Shown here piece by piece: positions 50,209 to 60,951 of a DNA stretch of 64,000 bases (position 1 is the stretch's first letter; each line of letters starts with the position of its first letter). Location: the NCBI RefSeq assembly GCF_035594125.1, contig NC_087197.1, positions 5,202,852-5,266,851 on the forward strand, in the 5' to 3' direction. The translations under genes and the position numbers were made by a program. The DNA comes from Scylla paramamosain (lineage: Eukaryota > Arthropoda > Malacostraca > Decapoda > Portunidae). The notes under the pieces were generated by a model, which was not told the origin of the DNA, ran no database searches, and was given only the letters and a program-made list of their open reading frames with translations.

Positions 50209-52365
50209 GTAGATAGTGTCTGGCATGGAGGCTTACATTCCTCACTCTTTCTCTCCACCTAACCTTCCAAACCTTGGTTTATCACAGTCTGTTCTCGTGC
50301 TATACATGATAGAGAAGTGGCCCACAAAAGGTATTTCTGCCTTCCATCACCTGAGTCTCATGAACTTTATATTTTTGCCCATAATCATGCCAAGTCTCCA
50401 AATAGTCAAAAGCTCCTTCATTAATAGAAAGTGTCAAAATCTTTCAAGATCTAACTCCCCTCGTGACTTCTGGCACCCAGCCAAAAGCATCAGTAACCTT
50501 GCTCTTCATCTTTCCCTCCTTTATTTCAATGTGATGGCACCACTGCCATCTCATCTATTTCTAAAGCTGAACTCTTCGTTCACACCTCTGCTAAAAACTC
50601 TACTTTGGATTATTCTGGGGTTGTTCCTCCCTCTCTTCCACCCTCTGACTACTTCATGCTACCCATTAAGATCTTTTTCAATGATGTTTTCCATGCCGTT
50701 ACTGGCTTAAACCCTTAGATGGCTTCTGGACCTGATGGGGTCCCTCTTATTGTTCTCAGAAACTGTGCCTCCGTGCTCGCACATTGCCTGGTGCTAGTCT
50801 TTGATCTCTGTCTATCTTTCCTTCCTGCTGGAAGTTGCCTAAATTCAGCCTGTTCCTAAGAAGGGTGACCGTTCTAATCCCTCAGTCCCTCTTTGATCTC
50901 TGTCTATCAACACCTTCCTTTCCTTCCTGCTGGAAGTTGCCTAAATTCAGCCTGTTCTTAAGAAGGGTGACCGTTCTAATCCCTCACTCCATCCTATTGC
51001 CTTAATTCATTTCTATCTAAAGTTTTTTTAATCTATCCTGAACAGGAAGATTCTATCACTTCACAACCTCCTATCTGATCACCAGTATGGGTTCCGTCAA
51101 GGCCACTCTACTGGTGATCTTCAGGCTTCCCTTACTGAGTCTTGGTCACCTTTTATAGAAATTTTAGAGAAACTTTTGCTGTTACCTTAAACATAATCAC
51201 AAAGCTTTGATTTTCAAACTACCCTCTTACGGCTTCTATCTATCTCTCTGTAACCTCATCTCAAGTTTCCTTTCTCAGTGTTCTATTGGTGATGTGACAG
51301 ACGGTCACTGCTCTTCTCCTAAATGTATTAACAGTGGTGTTCCTCAGGGCTCTCTCCTGTCACCCACTCTCTATCTATTTATTCATCAATGATCTTAACC
51401 AAACTTCTTGCCCTATCCACTTCTGCGTTAATGATACCACCCTGCACTTTTTTCACGTTTTTTTTCGTAGACGTCTAACCCTTCAGGAACTAAACAGTTT
51501 ATGCAGAGAAACCAAAGAATTCCTGATTTTTTATCTCTCTAAAACTTCTGATTGGGGCAGAGCAAACTTAATATTGTTGAATGCTTCTAAAACTCAATTC
51601 CTCCATCTATCAACTAGACACAACCTTCCAGATAACTACCCCCTCTTCATCGATGACACACAATCCTCTTGTACACTTAACATCCTTGATCTGTCCTTTA
51701 CTTATAATATAAACTGGAAACTTCACATCTCAACTCTAGCTAAAACAGCTTCTATGAAGTTAGGTGTTCAGAGTCTTCTCTGTCTTATCCGTCCGTGTAT
51801 GGAGTATGCTCCACATGTACGGGTGTTCCACTCATACCGCTCTTTTAGAAAGGGTGAAATAAAAACCTTTTCGTCTTATCAACTCCTCTCCTCTAACTGA
51901 CTGTCTTCATCCTCTTTCTCATCGCTGCAATGCTGCATCTCTTTGTCTTCTACCGCTATTTTCATGCCAACTACTCTTGTGATCTTGCTAACTGTATGCC
52001 TCCCATCCTCCCGCAGCCTCACTGCACAAGACTTCTTTCTCTCACCCTTATTCTGTCTACCTCTCTAATGCATGAATTAACCAGTATTCTCAATCATTCA
52101 TCCCCTTCTCTGTTAAACTCTGGAACTCTCTGCCTGCTTCTGTATTTCCACCTTCCTATGACCTGAACTCTTTCAAGAGGGAGCTTTCAAGATACTTATC
52201 CTTCAAATTTTGACTACCATTTTCGACTCTGTTAGCGGATCAGCACTTCATTGGGCCTTTTTCTTTTTCTTTTTTTTTTTTTTTGTTGCAGTCTTGTTGC
52301 CCTTGGCTGGTGCACCTCCTACATAAAAAAAAAAAAAAAAATACATAAAAAAATAAAAAAATTAA
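50206..52365 (+). mobile_element. LINE B insertion in G1 gag
   Basis: Begins in the linker (VSGMEAYIPHSF) and continues with SFINRKCQNLSRSNSPRDFWH, an RT start (ASGPDGVPLIVLRNCASVLA), a ~95-bp tandem duplication, SDHQYGFRQGHST-like block, GVPQGS-like block, INDLNQTSCPIHFCVNDTTLHFF (catalytic box VND instead of ADD), ASKTQFLHLSTRHNLPDNYP, SMKLGVQSL, IRPCMEYAPHV and the C-terminal FHANYSCDLANCMPP and YDLNSFKRELSRYL blocks. It ends in A-rich DNA near 52340-52365. Orientation is the same as G1. Confidence 0.8.
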
Positions 52366-52369
52366 ACAG

Positions 52370-53500
52370 GGAATAGCATTAACCCCAAAAAAAGGAGGAA
52401 GTCTACAGAGTGCAGGAAACTACTTCCTCAGCAAATATGAACACTTCCCCAGAGCCAGTTAGAACAGAGGCGATTTTAGATCTTACCTGAAAGGACAGAC
52501 AGAAGATTGAGGCAGTAGAAACGGAATTCTCAGCATTACCTATACTGCCGATCCAATACTCTCGACCAAAGAAGCTGTAGGAGGAATCCATCTTCTGGGT
52601 CGTGTTTTGACTGCTCAAGACCATTTTGTAGGCGTGTGGCACAAGGATGTCTTGGTAGAGGAGGTCGAGTGAAATGACTTATCATATCCAGGTCTCCGAT
52701 AGTCAATTTAAAATTGAACAAGTTAATTTTTGAATCACTAATAAAACAGTGTGGGCCACAAATTAAACTTGACAATTTGTGTGCCTAAGACCATTCCACA
52801 GATTAAGGACATCTCGGTAGAGAAAATTAGAGTATTAGAACAAGCTCGGATAACCATCCCAGGTGCAAATTATGAATTTATCACAGCATCAGTACTCATT
52901 GTTCATTGTTCATTGACATCCTACTGGGTATGAAAATCTTAGGCCAAGTGGTGTTAACTATTAACTATAAAGAGAACACTGTTGGGTGGAACGATATCAT
53001 CCATCCACTTAAGATGCAGTAACACCAATACGGGAGCATAAGAATGATAAGAATGGTCCAAGAAGCAGAAGTTGTAGAAAGGTCACGCCATTACGTATGA
53101 GTAACTCAAGTGATGCGTGTAAATCAGTATAGAAGCGCACAGGTAGAAGTGACGGTAGATGAGCCACTTCTACTTCTTAACCGCAGAGTAACCATGTGCA
53201 GGCAGGGCCTGACGGTGGTTTCAGAACAACACACTATCAACATACCAGTGATTAATAATACCAAAAAAGCAATCTCCCTACGCCCAACCATCTCGTTAGC
53301 CCGCTACAAGATCACTGGCACTGAAAATATGCATGAAAGGGTTGAGGAACTGCTAGCTGGACAAGTTAGTGAAGCCATCGGTCCCGAGAATGATGCTGTG
53401 AAAGGAAACCTCAGCAGACGTGAGAAACTAAATAACATCCTGGAAAAACGAAGTTATATGCAGCACAGAGAAAACCAACTGTTTTGAGTTAATTTACCGA
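52370..53500 (+). pseudogene. G1 gag end and protease region
   Basis: Resumed G1 sequence. INLTICVPKTIPQIKDISVEKIRV (52755), ITIPGANYEFITASVL, ILLGMKILG, and 53110-53487 with VDEPLLLLNRRVTMCRQGLTVV and YKITGTENMHERVEELLAGQ fit the protease and pre-RT spacer of Ty3/gypsy elements. The protease active DTG is not visible. Frames change several times. Confidence 0.5.
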
Positions 53501-54404
53501 CATGAGATGTTGTTCATAGTGAAAATGTTGCAGGAAACGAGTATTATGGACCTTAATGATGCTTATTACCAGGTTAGGTTAGATGAAGCAAGTAGAGGCC
53601 TAACCACATTCACAGAAGGCGATGCTTTGTATCGCTTTAAGAGGCTGCCTTTTGGCTTAAGTTGCTCCTCAGCTATTTTCTTTCGTCAGTTGACCAAAGT
53701 ACTAGCTCCCATTTTAAGAGAGAACTGGGTTTAAAATTATTTAGATGACAATATAGAGTATGCCAAGGATTATGACACGCTGATGACAGGGCTAGATCAC
53801 CTGTTTTACCATATGAGATGCTGGCATAAAACTTAATCTCTGCAAGAGCAACATAAGAAAGAGAGAGGTTTTTGATCACATTGTCTCAAAAGACGGATAT
53901 AAACCAAATCCAGCTGATGTAGATGCAGTGATAAGGATGAAACAGCCTTGCACAGCAAAAGAGGTACGTCGCTTATTAGTAATGAGTTTTTACTAGCGAC
54001 ATGATCAAAATTAAAAAAAAAAAAAAAAGCTTCTCCCCCTAACCAACCTAGCACGGAAAAAAAACAATCTTCTGACTGGTCTTTAGGGAAGCGTTTGAGG
54101 CCTTCAAGGAAAAATGAATCAGCGTCCCAATTCTAAACAGAGCAGACATGACTAAGGCCTTTTATTTATTTATTTATTTATTTATTTTTTTTTATCTTAT
54201 CTTAGAGATAGATGCCACTCTTACTCATGTGGGAGCAGTATTAATGCATCACGATGCTGAAGGTTTACCTAGAGTCATTAGTTGCTTCTCAAAGAAATTA
54301 AGACCGACGGAAATGAGATATTCTGCCTCAGATCGAGAAGCTTTAGCTATAGTGGCAGCATGCCGTCATTTAGCCATTCTTATGGGGAACCCAAGTGTTG
54401 ATTA
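53490..54404 (+). pseudogene. G1 reverse transcriptase and RNase H, first part
   Basis: IMDLNDAYYQVRLDEASRGL, ALYRFKRLPFGLSCSSAIFF, a stop directly ahead of NYLDDNI (catalytic YLDD intact), then RNICKSNIRKREVFDHIVSK-type blocks, a degraded FYRRHIK region, and RNase H from LEIDATLTHVGAVLMHHDAEGLP through SASDREALAIVAACRHLA. The N-terminal RT fingers are missing. The G2 element interrupts it at 54405. Confidence 0.8.
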
Positions 54405-56158
54405 TGTCACGACCCCGGTTATCTTTCCAAGGAAGTGGACGTTACACTGATACCAGAAAGTTTTAAAGGTCTGGATTTTTAAAGGCCTCGAATACCTACC
54501 CGAACTATCCGAAATCGCCAGCTATGAAACCCTCTCACAAAACCCTCAGCTTGGCACAGCACGCCAGGAATCACCTCAATACTACATCAATGTTGGGGCA
54601 GAAAACACAATTATTCTATATAATAACAGGATATATTAATAATATTGTTTTCTTACAAATAACTTGAGGTGGTACACATTAAAGGAAATTAGGGAACAAA
54701 TTTCTACCCTAGACCAACACAGGATAATTCCCACACTTACAATAGATTCCCCCCTTATACTCAGGCTCTTATATCGCCTCCCTTATTACTCAAAGGTTAT
54801 ACACATCAATATACGACATTCCCGTCACTTCACAAAACACTAAAACCCTTTTACTCCACAGGCCGCTGGAATATTTTCGTCAGCTGCCGGAATTTCCCCA
54901 GACGCCGTCACTGCGTCGCCAAATAACAGTTCCCGTATTTTACCTTTGTTACCACCAAACGAGTGAAAGAAGTTGTTGTTGTGCAAGCGAGTTTGTTAAT
55001 GAGGAAGGAAAGGACCTGGAGGTCAGGGTGAGGACCAAGACGAGGCAAAAGTCAACGAATTCCTTGTACGGTCGGTGTTGAGCCAGTGTTGATGTAAGAA
55101 GAAGGATGCTTGTTATGACATGAGGCTAAGATGAGGCTGGCCTTATCGCCGTCGCTAATGGATAACGATGGACATGGTAGGAATCCAGGCAGTAACTGAG
55201 GACGATAGGGACACTTTGCTGAGGACACTCATGCAGGGAGGACGTGTGTTGCTGCAGAGACAGAAGTAGATAGACCTACCTAGAGCACCTGTCAGAAAGG
55301 GCGTGCGCGTTATTTAACGATTATCCCAAGACCCAAACACGTAAGTTTAACAACTGTCTGTAAGAATACATTATCCTATAAGTAACGTGCAGAATCATAC
55401 CTATATTACACAAATTATTCATATACAATATTGTCTATGATCATTAAAGTATGTCTTCAGGTTTTGACCAGATTCAATAAACGATCCGTGTCATCGTGAA
55501 TGTCTGAAATAACTTTCGCCGCCTGTTGACGGTAATAACCTCCTCAAACCTCACAAGACATCACCACCATCACCACAGATCACCTATAGCACCATAACAC
55601 CATCCCCAAAGACACCAATGACGTCACAACACCACCACAGCCTCAACCAGAACACTATCCCCTCAGTGTTACATAACCAACACAACTCATCAACCAAATT
55701 TCAGCGGACAAGAGCTCTTGGTATCCCAAAAGGCTCTCTAACCTGATCCTGGATATCAGGGATATACCATCACATCACTAATACTCCACACACACACTCC
55801 ATCACCACTCCACACCCGAATTTATCCCCTGAGAAACGCCACCCCTCTGTTCTCTCTCAGGGCCTCTGGTGCTCTGTCTCAAGAAGAATTTGCTGATTCA
55901 GATACAAAACCCAAAGAACTGCCTCTCGTTTCAAGTTTTCAACACATTCCACCTCAAATACATATTTTTCCTTACATATACATACATATAAAGAACTTAA
56001 ATTATGAAGAGAATAATACTGCATGATATAAAATGAGTAAATAAGCCTTATACTAACTTATAACTAAGAATAAAGATACGTTTAGAAGGAAAACGGAACA
56101 CTGGGAACGCTAAGAAAACGTGTTCCTTTTCAGGGTAAACTCGGCCAATAACATGACA
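54405..56158 (-). repeat. G2 3' LTR, with ~600-bp extra segment
   Basis: Nearly identical to the other G2 LTR except for a ~600-bp block at about 54946-55543 absent from 59773-60951. Length is 1754 bp against 1179 bp. Confidence 0.9.
54946..55543. mobile_element. Insertion in the G2 LTR, possible small element
   Basis: Present in one LTR and missing in the other at the sequence ATTTTACC|TCCTC. The ends are weakly inverted (GTTACCACCAAAC at left, and GTTGACGGTAATAAC at right). No coding capacity seen. A short duplication of ACC is possible. It could be a MITE or a solo LTR, or the partner LTR could carry a deletion. Confidence 0.45.
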
Positions 56159-56172
56159 TCCCCTTCCCAAAA
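56159..56172 (-). other. G2 polypurine tract
   Basis: Minus strand TTTTGGGAAGGGGA directly before the 3' LTR. It lies only about 20 bp after the RNase H stop, so no integrase follows. Confidence 0.8.
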
Positions 56173-56190
56173 GAGGCGTGAGGCACCTGA

Positions 56191-57300
56191 TTAGGATACC
56201 TCACGACTAGATGGGGCGCGAGACAAGGCATCAACAATTACATTCTCGCTGCCTTTTACATGGTGCATTTCTAGGTCATAATCCTGTAAGACCAGACACC
56301 ATCTTATCAGCCTATGATTAGTGTTTTTCATTTTATGCAGGAAAATCAAGGGATTGCGGTCAGTGAAGACCTGCACAGGCTGCCCTGTTCCTTTGACATA
56401 TACTTCAAAATGACTCAAACTCAGCACAAGTCCCAGAACTTCTTTCTCAAGAGTGCTGTAAGCCCTCTGGTATGGTAGCAACTTCTTAGAATAATAGCCT
56501 ATGGGGCGCTCAACTCCCTCGTGATCCTGCATTAACACACCACCCACACCATTCTGGCTAGCATCCACATATAACACAAATGGTTTTTCATAATCAGGCA
56601 TGCGCAGCACTGGGACCCTGATGAAAATTTTTTGAATTTTCACAAAAGCCTCCTCACAACAAAATTTTGACTTTTTACTTAGCAACTTGGTCAGGGGCAT
56701 GGCAACATCTGAGAAATTTTTACAAAAACGCCTGTAATATCCACCGGCCCCTAAGAATCTCAGTATCTCCTTCCTGTTGGTGGGTGGAGGGAGATCTACA
56801 ATGTCTTTGACCTTGGCTTTCACAGTTCTCACTTCACCCTTCCCTACCTTGAAACCTAAGTATTCCATCAGCCCCCACAAAATAACTTTTCATCAAGTTT
56901 ACAGTGAGACTGGCATCATCCAGCCTCCTGAATACTTCCTGCACATGTTCCTCCCAACTCTCAGTATATAACAAAATGTCATCTATATACACAGAACATC
57001 CCTTCAGTCCTTTCAGTACTCTGTTCATCAATCTCTGAAAAAAATTACCACTGTTCTTCATCCCAAACGGAACAACTTTGTACTAATACAATCCATCCAT
57101 GGTGACGAAAGCTGATATGGCTTTTGCCTTCTCAGTAAGTCCTACTTGCCAGTACCCCTTTAATAAGTCAATTTTTGTTATGAAGTTTGCATTACCCACA
57201 TGATCTATATAATCATCAACTCTAGGGATAGAGTAAGCATCAGATTTTGTCACCATGTTAACCTTCCTATCATCCATACAAAAACAGAAATTCTCTTAAC
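56191..57300 (-). pseudogene. G2 reverse transcriptase and RNase H
   Basis: RT: DRKVNMVTKSDAYSIPRVDDY, FITKIDLLKGYWQVGL, KAISAFVTMDGLY, a stop, VPFGMKNSGNFFQRLMNRVL and CSVYIDDILLYTESWEEH (catalytic YIDD intact), then after a frame change YLGFKVGKGEVRTVKAKV and LRFLGAGGYYRRFCKNFSDV (56880-56191 frame). RNase H: FVLYVDASQNGVGGVLMQD, AYSTLEKEVLGLVLSL, VQVFTDRNPLIFL and VIVDALSRAPSSREVS, then stop. TDH is TDR. The RT fingers block lacks about eight residues near 57300. The coding region ends here, ahead of the polypurine tract. Confidence 0.85.
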
Positions 57301-57890
57301 CGGGTTTGGGCTTTCACTGGGCTCAGTTAAGTCATGCTCCAACATATACTCCACTTCCTTTCCCTTGATTTCCCTTTTCTGTTGGTTAACTCTGTAAGGG
57401 TGTTGTTTGATGGGTTCAGCCTCCCCAACATCTACAGCATGTACTACCATATTTGTTTTTCTGGATGCATCAGGGAACAAAGAACTAAATTTTTCAGTAA
57501 TCTCCCCAATCTTTTCCTTCTTTTCTAACTCCATGTGTCCCAGTTTATCATTCAAATTCCCCAATACGGATGAGTTCTCTAGCACCATTGCCTCATACCT
57601 ACTTAGTTTCACTTCAGACCACTCCTCTTCCACTTCAGTGGTTACATTCACACTTTTTACTTCTTTACCTACTTCATTTTTCCTTTCTCCTTCCCTTTCG
57701 TGGAAAGGATTCAACATTTTTATGTGACACAACTGATTCTTTCTCTTCCTGCCTGGAGTTTTTACAATATAATTCACATAACTCATTTTTCTCTCGATCT
57801 CCCAGGGTCCACTGAACTTGGTTTTGAAAGGACTACCTTGCAATGGGAAAGGTACTAGGACCTTGTCCTCAGGCTAGAAAGATCTGGCCC
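57250..57890 (-). pseudogene. G2 integrase C-terminal domain joined to RT N-terminus
   Basis: The frame opens with GSPFKTKFSGPWEIERKMSY, YIVKTPGRKRKNQLCHIKML and NPFHEREGE, the pattern of the integrase C-terminal (GPY/F-type) domain, which binds DNA. An acidic and charged spacer (VTTEVEEEWSEVKL, LGNLNDKLGHMELEKKEKI) follows, then the RT N-terminus FSSLFPDASRK, EPIKQHPYRVNQQKREI and EYMLEHDLTEPSESP. In ordinary Ty3/gypsy elements this domain lies after RNase H; here it is in one frame ahead of RT. Upstream the frame ARARSF and GDKVL-type segment (57870-57890) shows where the catalytic core was lost. Confidence 0.8.
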
Positions 57891-57978
57891 TTGCCTTCCA
57901 CAGGCAAGGCCTTCCTTCTACAGGCAGTGTCTCCTTCACTCCCACCGCCACCTCTCCAGTGACGTATCCAGAGTCCAG

Positions 57979-58221
57979 CTAAACTTTGTGCAGGGGAATA
58001 CTGAACTTGCCTCCTGGGCTCTTGCACGAGACCTCTCTGCCAGTGCTGGTCTCCTCATTCCATGGGAGTACACTGTTTAAGATCAGGCTCTGATTAGCTC
58101 CTGTAACTCGAAGGATTCTGATCACCTTTTCAGGACTTCCCTCCACTTTCACCGTGCCTTCACTGGTGAAATGGTCAAGTCCCTCATCCTTCTGTGGCCT
58201 CTCTGGTATCTGTTCATTCAT
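57979..58221 (-). pseudogene. G2 retroviral-type protease, inactive
   Basis: VKVEGSPEKVIRILRVTGAN followed by QSLILNSVLPWNEETSTGRE and SIPLHKV. The position and flanking hydrophobics match the aspartic protease active loop, but D of DTGA is V (RVTGAN), so it cannot cleave. A stop follows KV, then the frame continues LDSGYVTGEVAVGV-like before the deletion junction at about 57905. Confidence 0.75.
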
Positions 58222-59552
58222 ATTCTGCTCCCACTAGCTTTGGCCTTCCCTTCAGACACTGGTATTTTTTATGCCCACTTCCTCCACATCCAAGGCACTT
58301 AACTGCACCTTCATCACCACTACCGTTCTTATGGTAGGTAGTGCTTCCCGGTCCAGTCCTGTGTGGCATGGGCCTCAGGTTGTGGTTGTGTGGAGGGGGC
58401 ATGTTATAATTGTAGGAAAAATTATAGTTGTTAGGCGGGGCTGGTTTGGCCTGTGGAATGATCTCGAGCTCATCTGGTGGTCATTCCTATACCTCTGATG
58501 ACCATCACTTTTGTTGGAGAAGGATCTTCTTCCCCCATGGTATTTATTCACCTCTACTCAGCCCATGGGCTTCACAATAGCTGTTAGCCTTGCGTCCAGC
58601 TTCCATCACATTTTTCACGTTATGTGATATGAGCTCATGTTTTAAACTGGGGGCACTTAGTCCATAGATTGTTCCATCAGCAGAACTCCATTCATCTCCT
58701 CGACCGCAGTGACTTCCTCGGCCTTCTTCCACCGTTCCAGTTTAAGACAGCACTCTCGAGCCATCTCCAGATAAGTGGCACCTGGGGGTTTTCTGATCCT
58801 GCGGACCTTTCCCGATAGACTCCCGGACTTACAAGGGTAAGTCCCAACACCGCTTCCTTTATCACTTTATAATCACTCGCCTCTTGCTCACTCAAACTCG
58901 CTTATGCCTCCCTGGCCTTTCCTTCAAATTTAGACTGGAGCAGCAATGCCCACTCATCTTCATCCCATCCCCTCAACTTCGCAGTTTTTTCAAACAGAAG
59001 GGAGAAATCCTCTTCCTCCCCTTCCACAAATTTAGGCACATAGATTACATTCCTTTCTACATCCCTGTTTCCTGCCCTGGCCTCATTCAATTTAATTCCT
59101 TTTTCTCCCCTTATCTTTTCGATTTCCAATTCCTTCTGCATTGTAACTGCATCTGCTCTCTCTGTATCTGCAATTTCTCCTTCTGCATCTCCACTTCTTT
59201 CCGTATTTGCATCTGCTCCTTCTACATTTGCAATTGAAGTTTCATTAATTCAAACTTTTCATTACTAGAAAGGCCATCAGTTCCATCAAGTGCACCCAGA
59301 TTAATCTCACTCAGCCCAGCACCTCCCTCTACACTCTCTCCATCATCATCCTCACTTTCATCACCATCATTTTTAAACCAGCACCTCTCCATGAGAGCAT
59401 TACTTTTATTTTTTTTTTAACTCCACCTGCATTTCCTCCTTTTTCTTGGATTTCAACTTCTCAGCCACACAACACAACTCCTCCTTGGTTAGCGGGCACA
59501 AGGCATGCACATTCCTTGACAGAAGGAACGCCTCAACACGTTTAGCCGCCAT
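58214..59552 (-). pseudogene. G2 gag: capsid-like region and CCHC knuckle
   Basis: Start codon at 59552 (MAAKRVEAFLLSRNVHALCP, LTKEELCCVAEKL). A charged coiled-coil segment rich in KEVEMQKEK (59240-59100) follows, then VPKFVEGEEEDFSLLFEKTA, WDEDEWALLLQSKFEGKA (59060-58902), EQEASDYKVIKEAVL and a capsid end (LKHELISHNVKNVMEAGRKA, about 58640). The knuckle CLGCGGSGHKKYQC (CX2CX4HX4C) lies near 58270. Several frame changes, for example poly-A at 59408 and stops near 58895 and 58500. Confidence 0.75.
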
Positions 59553-59749
59553 GATTACAATTACTACACTTCACAAAATATTCCTCCAAATATAACCCCA
59601 ACAAAATACACTTTCACACACCAATACCGGCACCATAAAATGATATACACAAGAAATACATACACACTTTAAAGAAATATTTCACACAGGTAAATTCAAC
59701 CCAATGACAATTACCGTGTAACACTCACTACACCCCACAAATATTCAAT

Positions 59750-59767
59750 ATCCCGGACAGGCCCCCA
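59750..59767 (-). promoter_or_regulatory. G2 primer binding site, tRNA-Pro type
   Basis: Minus strand TGGGGGCCTGTCCGGGAT five bases after the LTR end. It differs at two bases from the complement of the usual tRNA-Pro 3' end. Confidence 0.7.
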
Positions 59768-59772
59768 TTTCC

Positions 59773-60951
59773 TGTCACAATCCCGGTTATCTTTCCAAGG
59801 AAGTGGACGTTACACTGATACCAGAAAGTTTTAAAGGTCTGGATTTTTAAAGGCCTCGAATACCTACCCGAACTATCCGAAATCGCCAGCTATGAAACCC
59901 TCTCACAAAACCCTCAGCTTGGCACAGCACGCCAGGAATCACCTCAATACTACATCAATGTTGGGGCAGAAAACACAATTATTCTATATAATAACAGGAT
60001 ATATTATTAATATTGTTTTCTTACAAATAACTTAAGGTAGTACACATAACAGAAAATTAGGAAACAAATTTCTACCCTAGACCAACACAATAATTCCCAC
60101 ACTCACTCACAATAGATTCCCTCTTGTACTCAGGCTTTTATATCGCCTCCCTTATTGCTCAAAGGTTATGCACATCAATATACGACATTCCCGTCACTTC
60201 ACAGAGCACTAAAACCCTTTTACTCCTTCAAAGGCCGCTGAAATAATTTCCCCAGCTGCGGGAATTTCCCCAGACGCCGTCACTGCGTCACCAAATAACA
60301 ATTCCCGTATTTTACCTCCTCAAACTTCACACGACATCACCACCATCACCATAGATCACCTGTAACACCATAACACCATCCCCACAGATATCAATGACGC
60401 CACAACATCACCGCAGCCCCAACTACAAAATGGCCGCCTCTCATCCGGACATTATCCCCTCAGGGCACTATCCCTTCACCGTTACAAAACCAATGCAACT
60501 GGCCAACCAAATTTCAGAGGACAAGAGCTCTAGGTACTAGAAAAGACTCACTAACCTGATCCTGGATATCATGGCTATACCACCATATCACTAATACCTC
60601 CACACACACATTCCACACCTGAATTTATCCCCTGACAAACGCCACCCCTGTGTTCTCCCTCAGGGCCTCTGGCGCTCCGTCTCAAGAAGAATTTGCTGAT
60701 TCAGATACAAAACCCAAAGAACTGCCTCGCTTCAACACATTCTATTTCAAATACACCTTTTCCCTTACATATACATACATATAAAGAACTTAAATTATGA
60801 AGAGAATAATACTGCATGATATAAAATGAGTAAATAAGCCTTATACTAACTTATAACTAAGAATAAAGATACGTTTAGAAGGAAAACGGAACACTGGGAA
60901 CGCTAAGAAAACGTGTTCCTTTTCAGGGTAAACTCGGCCAATAACATGACA
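59773..60951 (-). repeat. G2 5' LTR
   Basis: 1179 bp, ends TGTCAC and TGACA. Very similar to the outer and inner parts of the partner LTR at 54405-56158, which indicates a fairly recent insertion. Confidence 0.92.

Larger units (their letters stand above)
54405..60951 (-). mobile_element. G2: Gmr1-like LTR retrotransposon nested in G1
   Basis: Complete LTR element on the minus strand: LTRs at 59773-60951 (5') and 54405-56158 (3'), TGTCAC at one end and TGACA at the other, perfect 4-bp duplication ATTA at 54401-54404 and 60952-60955. Primer site 59750-59767, polypurine tract 56159-56172. Coding order on the minus strand is gag, CCHC, protease, integrase C-terminal domain, RT, RNase H; the integrase zinc and catalytic core are deleted. 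The element inserted into the RNase H region of G1, which is readable across the junction once G2 and one ATTA are set aside. Confidence 0.9.
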
